Assembly (NCBI GenBank): GCA_949752735.1
Contig: OX457039.1
Location: forward strand, 22,614,830-22,678,829
Reading direction: 5' to 3'
DNA length: 64,000 nucleotides
Source of the DNA: Lumbricus terrestris
Lineage: Eukaryota; Annelida; Clitellata; Crassiclitellata; Lumbricidae
The notes below the pieces were generated by a model that worked only from the letters and a program-made list of their open reading frames with translations, made no database searches and was not told the origin of the DNA. A program made the translations under genes and the position numbers. Positions within the stretch are counted from its first letter, which is position 1, and every line of letters starts with the position of its first letter. Of this stretch, positions 56,525-64,000 are shown piece after piece.

Positions 56525-56789
56525 ATTAGACTGCCAGAATGTTTTCTCTGCAAAGAATTTATTTAGAGCATGATAAGTCGCTTCTGCACCTTTACTTGTA
56601 CTAGTTCCCTGACTATGCTCTGGTTTAAAAAGTCTGACCATGAATCCCTCTAATGCTTTTAAGCCGTAAAAGATGCATACTTTGGTAGGCCTACTTTGAC
56701 ACTATATAATATATATAGACTGGAATATCAAAAGACCTGTTGGTATTAATCAGATATTGAAAAAACGAATTAGGCCTACTTCTTACCGA

Positions 56790-57794
56790 CGAACGATGAT
56801 TCAAAAACGTAGCACAACAAAAAAGAAGCAAAAACACGATTTTATTAAGTCACATCTGAAATAACTGTTGTGAAATGAACTTGATAGTGCTTCACAACGT
56901 GTGTTCAATGTGCCTATGACCAGTGCCAAAACTTCTTTTAAGTTTCTTTGCAAAGTTCTTGATGGTTCTGTTGATGCGTTCCAAAGGCAAATCATCCCAT
57001 ACCAACTCCAATGCGCTCATCAATTCTATTACCACTCTTGGTTTTGGTTGCAGATTGTGATATTTCCCCAGCATAGCTCTTCGCAATTGATTATCAATCC
57101 ATCCAGTTCAAATCCGGAGTCTTGGGCCATTATTATTAATTGGCTTTCTGAATGAAACCAGAACAATCGACATTGAGCCGATCTTCTTTCATTTTACGAC
57201 AAATCTCTTGACTCTCAGCTTAACTCGTAATTTTTGCGCTCTCACTGTTTATCAGAGTAAACGTTGCCCATAGCTGTATATCTCCAGGATCTTGCTCAAG
57301 AGGTGTCTGAATATGCATTCTGTCTGCCATTGACACCTTGACATTTTCATTTGTTTAAAATTTTGAATTTCACTGCTTTAATAGCAAAATTATGAATCTG
57401 ACAGATTTCTTGTTTACCAACTTTATTGTCATCTTGCTAAGTGACTTCAGAGTGGCATGCAGCTATGCTCGTACCCTCTTTCTTTTTAAAATAGTAATAA
57501 TAATGATCATCTATCAATATCAAGGCTATTTGATAACAATTACTTGAGATGAGACCTAATAAAATCGTGTTTTTGCCACTTTTTGATGTGTTACGTTTTC
57601 TTGAATCGTCAAAAAACGGTGGGTGGCCTCACTAAAAGTGTTAAAACATTTGTTCTATTTGAAATATTTTAATGAAATCTGGTCATCATGTGTAGGTATG
57701 AATTGTCTTTAAGACTGTAAATTTCATTTCGAAATTCTTACTTTTGGCTAAGATATTGGCAAAAAACAGTAGGAGTATTTTTTGGCCCACCCTG
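56790..57794 (-). mobile_element. Tc1/mariner-type element with transposase remnant
   Basis: The minus-strand frame 57086-56892 encodes LELVWDDLPLERINRTIKNF and FGTGHRHIEHTL, the C-terminal end of a Tc1/mariner-type transposase. The WDDLP word and the C-terminal GGH-x-E-like ending are typical. Upstream on that strand are decayed pieces with stops. The right end reads TTTTTTGGCCCACCCTG then TA, and the sequence at 57580-57790 matches the arm of the palindromic MITE at 29007-29792. The left outer end is lost. Confidence 0.8.
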
Positions 57795-57860
57795 TAGAAT
57801 AGTAAAATATAGATTGTTACTTTCAATCGATATGAGTAAGTGTTTGGCTTATGCTTTCAG

Positions 57861-57953
57861 CTGTATTGCGCTCAATGGTTTGGTAGAGACCATATAATCT
57901 GTGGAGGTAGTCATCGCAACCGAGCAAGGGTGATAGACCGCACAAATCTGAAT
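57861..57953 (+). CDS. WD40 gene, fifth visible exon (93 bp)
   Basis: The acceptor is GGCTTATGCTTTCAG|CT and the donor CTGAAT|GTAAGC. Phase 0 at both ends. It encodes LYCAQWFGRDHIICGGSHR and ARVIDRTNLN, another propeller blade. Later exons are not recognised in the rest of the window. Confidence 0.92.
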
Positions 57954-58234
57954 GTAAGCATGGCTTTGTTAATAGAAATTTCTTTCTCTTTACATTATTC
58001 CTCTTTTTCTCGCGACCTTCATTTATTTTAATTCGTTTCACGACAGACTCTTTCGCAAACTGCATGTTTAGAAACAATGATTGATTACAATCTTCTTTAA
58101 ATGATTTTAATATCAGTAGGTCATAAAGAACTTTATCATTTTACGAATTGACGCTCTCAGGCATCAAAGTGCATGTATGATTTATATCTGGACATTTATA
58201 TAGAACTATTTATGTGTTTGAAGTAGCCCCTAAT
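57954..58234. other. Start of intron 5, nothing recognised
   Basis: AT-rich sequence after the GTAAGC donor. No repeat or exon is visible. Confidence 0.5.
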
Positions 58235-58830
58235 ATCCATTTATTTATTGACACCAACATAGCATCACAGCATCAATAGATTAAAGCAGTTTTATAGAAA
58301 TAAATTTTAAAAAACAAAAACAAAACACAAACAAGCAAACACAGTGTCTACCCGCAAGCTTTCTTCTCGGTGTCAAAAGGTCATCCCTAAAGGAGCAAAA
58401 ATGCTCCGCTGCCAGGGAACCCAGTTTGAAATTTCACTAAAATTCATGTAGGTAGCAACGATGAACAAGCAGCAACCAAAATTATAGGTATAACCAATAT
58501 CTGTCAAAATTTCTTCATTCCAACCCAATTAGATGCTGTTTAAATTCTTTTTTAAATATTCCTACAGTAGGCACATTGGTCAAAGAAACAGGTAAAGAAT
58601 TCCACACACAGGGTCCACGATATGAGATACAAAACTGCCTAGTTTTAGTGCGTGCAAAATCTTTATGGTATTTATTACACGATCTGGTGTAGTGACTGTG
58701 AACATCCATATTACAGTGGAAGTATTTAGCAGACGATTCTGGTAATAGCTTATGTTTAAATCTATACATAAATGTCCCAATCTGCAACTCATTTATATTT
58801 GACAATGACAATATTCTAAGTTTTCTAAAG
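58235..58830 (-). mobile_element. APE-type LINE 3-prime end
   Basis: The minus-strand frame 58811-58515 encodes INELQIGTFMYRFKHKLLPE, HSHYTRSCNKYH and GPCVWNSLPVSL, the RT C-terminal region seen also at 21500-21790 in the Daphne-like LINE. The 3-prime UTR ends in GGTGTCAATAAATAAATGG (58236-58255 region). 5-prime truncated. Confidence 0.82.
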
Positions 58831-58889
58831 TATGTAGAGGTACTTTCATTATATTTAAGACCACAAATAATCCGAACTCATAGTACTCA

Positions 58890-59410
58890 ATTTCGGGGCT
58901 TTTGAAGTGTTTGGTAGCGAAGGTACATAACATCATATCCAGCAGACGAATTCCATTCCAGAATCAGTGGCTACCTTTGTTCAAAGTTTCAATTAGCTAC
59001 CGTAGAATCTGACATGTTACTGTTACTGTCGTTTATAACATCTATTGCACCGATGTCCAATGCGTAAAGTATCAATAGATGGCGCAGTAAAAACAAGAAA
59101 TTCAGAATCGATAAGATTAAGAATCGAGGAAGTCTGGCCTGTTTCTAATGGATTAATGATGAGAGGTTTGAAAAGGAAATGTTTAGCTCAGAATAATGAA
59201 CACGTAAGTGACTGAGACGACGGAAAAACAGTGATCGATTCCAACAGTTTGTCTTTGCTCCTTCATCAAGAACAATGCCGTACTGTTCTAGTTTATGCAG
59301 ACTACGGCTGATTTGGTGTGACCCATAGCTGCTACCAGAGGCTTTTGTCCCCCCCCCCCTAAGCCACCGGGTTCAATCCATCCTCTTTCCCCCTTCATTC
59401 CTGGGCCGGC
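58890..59410. other. Unassigned intron sequence
   Basis: No repeat or coding signal recognised. Confidence 0.3.
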
Positions 59411-59422
59411 TTTCCCTCCCGG

Positions 59423-61183
59423 CAATATGTAATCGGTTCTAGGACAAAATGGTAGCGGACAAAATGGTACGGACAAAATGGTACGGACAAAATGGTACGG
59501 ACAAAATGGTACGAACAAAACGGTTTATTTAAATGGAAGCTGGATGAAGGTATTTTATTGCTGAATTAGAGGATGGATGGCTTTCTTATGGCTGAAGTAG
59601 AGCTCTAGTTAAGAAAAAAGCTTGAGAAAAGGAGGCTGGATTGTCGAAAAAAATGCTTGAGAAATGAAAGCTGAATTGGTGTCTTTCATTCATGTGTTTC
59701 ATGATGTATCCAGCTTCAATTTCAGTCATAAGATTCCTCGAATCAACCTCCATTTGTAATGCATCTTTAATTAATCCAGCTTCTATTTCAGCTATGAAAA
59801 TACCCTGATACAGCTTCTATATCTAAAGCGTCATTTTCATCAATCCAGCTTCCATTTTATATATAAAAATATCCATGCAGAACCTTCATCCAGCTTCCAT
59901 TTCACATGCGTCTTTTCATTAATCCAGCTTCTATTTCATATAAAAATTCACTAATCTAGCTTTCATTTCATCCATACCATTTTGTCCGTATACCATTTTG
60001 TCCGTACCATTTTGTCCGGTCACCATGTAATCTAGTCCCCTCCTCTGAGAAATGAAGGTCTCGGGGGGGGTGGGCAAATGAGCGTCCAGCATATGATCAG
60101 CAAAGCACTATAGCGCCGAGACGGAGAATGGTTTGTGGAGGGATGTGACCTCCCCATAAGAAATTTTTGCAATTTTCGCATTGCAATTTCCGCATTTTAA
60201 GTTGTCATCTCTACGAGACTACGAGATTACTCTACTATATATTTCAGTGAAGGAATTGCTGAAAATAGTGGTCTAAGACTTAATAATAGTCCTACTTACT
60301 CTATTATAATAATTCTTTTTGAGTTTCCGCATTGTAACGGTAGCAGTTTGAGATGTCAACTTACATGTAACAAAATTACTCTGATACTCCAGTGCTGATA
60401 AAAGAGTGGTTTAGGATTTAAATAAATATACTTAGCCCTATAATTAGGGCAATAATTTCTTTATTTATCAAGTTCAGAAACTCATGTCTACTGAAAACGT
60501 AGGCCTATATAGCGGCTTATGGCCTACTTGGCTGTACTTCAATCATCTCATCTTTATTGCACAAGACGCACCTGAATTGCTGACCAAGATAAAATTAGCA
60601 GAAATTGTTACAAAAGGTAGCATACGCGGTACACAAACCTAGCAAGAACTACCAAACTGCCCAAATTGGGTAGCCATGTGTTTAGCGCCTCTGATCAGTG
60701 ATAAATAGAGTACGATGCAATACAATAAATATGTACGTCTACGTAATAATGATTGATGATTTGGTTTTATCAAGTGTTCAAGGAAAATTTTTTTTGAAAT
60801 TTTACAGTCTGAAATTTGAAAGATAACATGAAGAGAAGCCATTTGGTTGTACAAAAAGAGTATTAATTTTGTACAAGTATCAACATTAAATCATATTCGT
60901 AATAATGATTGTAGGCCTATCATTTACTGAAATAGTAGGCCTAAATAATATTATAATCATATAATAGTAAATTTTATTATGGTATATTATGACATGTTCA
61001 TGAAATAGTAGGCTTAAATAATATTATAATCATATAATAGTAAATTTTATTATGGTATATTATAACAGTTCATGCAATGCAAAAATGTAGACGGTAACTA
61101 ATAACTATTAACATTCTGTCAATATTTTCTGTGGGAAGTAATTTCTGGGGAACTTCCCCTAGAGATGCCTAGATAAAGCGCTG
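59423..61183. mobile_element. Relative of the 2.7-kb element, carrying an iteron-ended insertion
   Basis: The left end CAATATGTAATC is split from TAGTCCCCTCCTCTGAG by the insertion at 59435-60024. The right end, inverted, reads CAGCGCTTTATCTAGGCATC. Both match the CAGTGTTTAATCTAG ends of 27923-30622, as do the interior words TTAAGTTGTCATCTC and GAAGAGAAGCCATTTGGTTG. The flanks CCCTCCCGG and CCCTCCATG agree at 7 of 9, consistent with the 9-bp duplication of the relative. Confidence 0.75.
59435..60024. mobile_element. Iteron-ended DNA element (phrase GGACAAAATGGTAC), 590 bp
   Basis: The left terminus GGTTCTAGGACAAAATGG carries five GGACAAAATGGTA units (59435-59525). The right terminus, inverted, reads GGTGACCGGACAAAATGG with three units (59975-60024). 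A perfect 8-bp duplication ATGTAATC flanks it (59427-59434 and 60025-60032). The interior has AAATGGAAGCTGGATGAAGG on the left and several inverted AATCCAGCTTCTATTTCA words on the right. No ORF. Confidence 0.9.
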
Positions 61184-61308
61184 CCCTCCATGGCTAACCT
61201 TTCCCCCTACCAATGTGAGTTTGGGCTATTTTCTGATTTCTCCCTGTTTTCACCGGGCTCAAGTTGCGCCCGCCTTGTATAGGGATGCTACAACATAAAG
61301 ATTAACTA

Positions 61309-62542
61309 TAGGGTGACACAAAAGTTCGTTCACCGTTTTCAAAATGCGTTATCTCAGCAACGGTTTCATATTTTTTTATAATGTTTTGTCAGTGTATACA
61401 TCAGTCATATGAAAGATACTGGTACAAATTTGATTATGATCCGTTCCGTTTTCGTCATTATTTATAAAGAAATGTAAAGACGACCAGTTTTTTGCGGAGA
61501 AACTGCGTTCATCATATTAACACAATAAAGAAACTGTGTATACGCCTAGCCTCGTATACAAGCGTGACAAGACACTGTTGTTACCTATATAGGACATACC
61601 CAGACGTAGGCTATTAGCGTACAGTGTCTCCTTTCGGCTTAATAACAGCACTGACTCTATCCGGCATGACTGGATCAGCCTCTGAACTTTCTGAAGTGCC
61701 CCAACTGCTATCGATCTCCACGCTCGTTGGAGGCGACGCTTGAGCTGATCAGCGTTCTTTGGCTCAGAATCCTTATAAACGCTGAGAGATAAAATACTCC
61801 ACAAGTTCTCAATAGGATAGAGGTCCGGAGAGTTGGGTGGCCAATCCTTCGGCTTCATGTGTGACGGGAGGTTGTCGTCTAGTCACTTTGTCGTCACAGC
61901 TGATGTATAATATGACAGCGCGCGCCATCCTGCTGAAATATTCTTAGGTCATTGTCAACAAATAACTTTCGTTGCATGACACTGCCGTTGTCATTTTCTT
62001 TCTCGAACGCTGGCTTCCCGATTTTCTCGAGAATGTTGGTGATGTACGTAGTAGGCCTACTGCGAGTTCAGTCTGGTACCATTTGGCACAAATTGAAGTT
62101 TAGTGATACCCCTGGCAGTCATCCCACCCCAAACCATCACCGACGGACTAAACTTCATCCGTGGAGCAGGCGGAACATACTCTTCCTATGCCGGATAGAG
62201 TCAGTGCTGTCATTGAGCAGAAAGGAGACACTGTACGCTAATAGCCTACGTCCGTGTATGTCCTATATATGTAACAACAGTGTCTTGTCACGCTTGTATA
62301 CGAGGCTAGACGTATACACAGTTTCTTTATTGTATGATGAGAGCAGTTTTTCCGCAAAAACTGGTCGTCTTTACATTTTCTGATCAATAATGGCGAAAAC
62401 GAACCGGATCACAATCAAATTTGTACCAGTATCTTTCATTTGACTGATGTATACACTGACAAAATATTATAGAGAAATATGAAGCCGTTACTGAGATAGC
62501 GCATTTTGAAAACGGTGAACGAACTTTCGTGTCACCCTATAT
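61309..62542 (-). mobile_element. Tc1-type element with snapback ends, 1.23 kb
   Basis: The ends read TAGGGTGACACAAAAGTTCG and its inverse (CGAACTTTCGTGTCACCCTA), with TA flanks. The inverted arms are about 355 bp each (61309-61664 and 62190-62542), far longer than a normal terminal repeat, and include the transposase C-terminal codons on both sides. A copy-derived inversion therefore replaced the 5-prime part of the original element. Confidence 0.88.
61517..62190 (-). pseudogene. Tc1/mariner-superfamily transposase, C-terminal half, broken
   Basis: Minus-strand words in order: VMVWGGMTARG (about 62140), IFQQDGA (about 61940, second catalytic Asp), then after a frameshift LPSHMKPKDWPPNSPDLYPIENLWS (61870-61790; only the core NSPDLYPIENLW is diagnostic, with the catalytic Glu in IEN). 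A stop interrupts the frame at about 61890. Allowing for the frameshift, the Asp to Glu spacing is about 37 residues, not 34. The N-terminal DNA-binding domain is absent. Confidence 0.85.
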
Positions 62543-62860
62543 ATTGAGATTACTCCCCTTTATCGCTCTGGTGCCCAGGCAGACATCTAAGGTTCTGGCT
62601 ATTTTCTCAGCTATCCGATAAATTCGGTTCTAACTTCTACATCAGACGACGCTTCCTACAGAGGAACCTCCGTTGCTACAGCTGCGTTTGCACGATAATG
62701 TTTATCGTGCCAACTCGCTCTCTTCTTCTTATGCAAGCTTTACAACAAACGCTTGACATGGAGCGACTGTCGTCTTTCCCCCGTCATGCTTTCCAAAATG
62801 GACGCTTCTCTTTCATTAACTACGCATGGCCTATTAGCCTACTCAAAATCTGTTGATACA
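62543..62860. other. Unassigned sequence
   Basis: No repeat or domain recognised; it leads into the purine tract. Confidence 0.3.
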
Positions 62861-62863
62861 GAA

Positions 62864-64000
62864 GACGAAGAAGACGACGACGACGACGACGACGACGACG
62901 AAGAAGAAGAAGAAGAAGAAGAAGAAGAAGAAGAACTAGAAATAGGACTAGAAGTAGAAGAAGTAGAAGAAGGAAAAGAATAGGAAGAAGAGGAAGAAGA
63001 GAAGAAGAAAAAGAGGAAGAAGAAGAAAAAGAAGAAGAACTAGAAGTAGAAGAATTAGAAGAAGAAAAAAGAAAAGAACTAGAAATAGAAGAAGTAGATG
63101 AAAAAGAAGAAGAAGTGAAGAAGAAAAAAGAAGAAGGAAAAGAAGAAGAAGAAGAAGAGAAGAAAAAAGCTGAAGAAGAAGAAGAACTAGAAGTAGAATA
63201 AGTAGAAGAAGAAAAAGAAGAGAAGTTTTTGAAGGAGAAGAAGAAGTGGAAGAAGAAGAAAATAAATAAATAGAAGTAGAAGTAGAAGAGGGAAAAGAAG
63301 AAGAAGAAGGGAAAAAAAGAGAAGAAGTACAAAAGAACAAGAAGAGAAGAAAAAAGAAGAGGAAGTGGAAGAGGAAGAAAAAATAAATAGAAGAAGACGA
63401 AGAAGAAGAAGAAGAAGAAGAAGAAAGAAGAGGAAGAAGAAGTAGGAGAAGTAGAAGAAGAAAAAAGAAGAAGAAAGAGAAGAAGAACTATAGAAGTAGA
63501 ACTAGAAGTAAAAGAATTAGAAGAAGAAAAAGAAGAAGAAGAAGAGATGAAAAAAAGAAGAGAATAAAAAAAGAAGAACTAGAAGTAGAACTAGAAGTAG
63601 AAGAATTAGAAGAAGAAAATGAACAAGAAGAAGACGAGATGAAGAAAAAAGAAGAAGAAGAAAAAGAAGATAATAATAAGAAGAACTAGAAGTAGAACTA
63701 GAAGTAAAGAAGTAGAAGAAGAAAAAGAAGAAGAAGAGAAGAAGAAAAAAGAAAATTAAAAGAAGAAGAAGAAATGGAAGAGGAGGAGGAAGAAGAAAAG
63801 AGAAAAGAGAAGAATTGGAAGCAGAAGTGAAAGAGGAAGAAGAAGAAGGAGAAGAAGCTGACGAAGAGGAAGAAGAACTAGAAGTAGAAGAAGGAAAAGA
63901 GAAGAAGAGAATGAGAAAAAGGAGAAGAAAAAAAGAAAATGAAGATGAAGAACTAGAAGTAGAAATAGAAGTAGAAGACGAAAAAGAATAAGAAGTGAAG
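62864..64000 (+). repeat. Polypurine (GAA)n-rich tract of more than 1.1 kb, running off the window
   Basis: The plus strand is almost entirely A and G, starting with GACGAC then GAAGAA units. Recurring islands such as GAACTAGAAGTAGAAGAA give a loose higher-order period. The Glu-rich plus-strand frames and the Ser/Leu/Phe-rich minus-strand frames here are translations of the repeat, not genes. Confidence 0.97.

Larger units (their letters stand above)
8671..57953 (+). other. Host gene: WD40-repeat protein, five exons seen, partial at both ends
   Basis: Five plus-strand exons join in a single frame without a stop to give about 199 residues with several WD40-repeat words: GHVRFWHYP, GGWDDTVQYWDS, TGSWRKEKALQVWDFGS and CGGSHRNRARVIDR. 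WD40 proteins form beta-propellers that act as protein-interaction platforms; the specific role here is unknown. Splice phases agree at every junction (phase 2, 2, 0, 0). Introns are 8274, 19757, 13574 and 7079 bp, all packed with transposons. The 5-prime exons, start codon and 3-prime end are outside the window or unrecognised. From memory, similar WD-repeat proteins occur in other invertebrates, but I cannot name an orthologue. Coding exons are only about 1.2 percent of the span. Confidence 0.88.

Noticed and set aside
62753..63340. Acidic Glu/Asp-rich frame and opposite Ser/Phe/Leu-rich frames
   Set aside because: Translation of the GAA-rich tract; the first 35 codons before it show no recognisable domain.

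Overview
This window is animal (metazoan) genomic DNA, about 64 kb. It carries one split host gene whose huge introns are filled with transposons. The mix of L2/CR1-type, Daphne-like and RTE-type LINEs, a site-restricted LINE with a restriction-like endonuclease, tRNA-derived SINEs, hAT- and Tc1/mariner-type DNA elements and a solo LTR, together with the strong excess of the palindrome TAGGCCTA, suggests a marine invertebrate, possibly a deuterostome such as an echinoderm or lancelet. The species cannot be fixed from the sequence alone.

Host gene: five plus-strand exons (8671-8869, 17144-17284, 37042-37141, 50716-50781, 57861-57953) join in frame into one WD40-repeat protein segment of about 199 residues. 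They total only 599 coding bases spread over 49 kb, and the gene is incomplete at both ends. Intron 2 is 19.8 kb and uses a GC-AG donor. No other host gene, tRNA or rRNA gene was recognised.

Layout: 1-8.6 kb holds hAT-like elements, LINE 3-prime ends and a SINE. 8.9-17 kb (intron 1) has a hAT-like element, a minus-strand RLE-LINE copy, a solo LTR with a GC-rich repeated U3 inside an ATT microsatellite, SINEs and an iteron-ended element. 17.3-37 kb (intron 2) has a LINE nested in an L2-like LINE, then six truncated RLE-LINE copies in a head-to-tail row separated by (AAT)n. One of these copies is split by a four-level nest of DNA elements. Minisatellites and iteron-ended elements follow. 37.1-50.7 kb (intron 3) has a C-rich block, a mariner-type MITE, and an L2-type LINE split by a 4.4-kb iteron-ended element that itself carries a nearly full-length LINE with a 2A-like peptide. 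50.8-57.9 kb (intron 4) is dominated by a 126-bp minisatellite interrupted by an RTE-type LINE, plus another iteron-ended element and a mariner relic. 58-64 kb has a LINE 3-prime end, a nested iteron-ended element, a Tc1-type snapback element and a polypurine tract that runs off the end.

The most novel signal is a set of DNA elements (15774-16773, 36133-36782, 43398-47845, 55654-56524, 59435-60024). Their inverted termini are built from short iterated phrases that differ from element to element (for example GGACAAAATGGTAC, GGGCGACC, GGACGTTTCATCC, GGGCGCCGACA, ATTACCCC). They nevertheless share a layout and 7-8 bp target duplications, and in several cases an interior iteron (GAAGCTGGATTGATGAAAA). 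I do not recognise this as a named superfamily.
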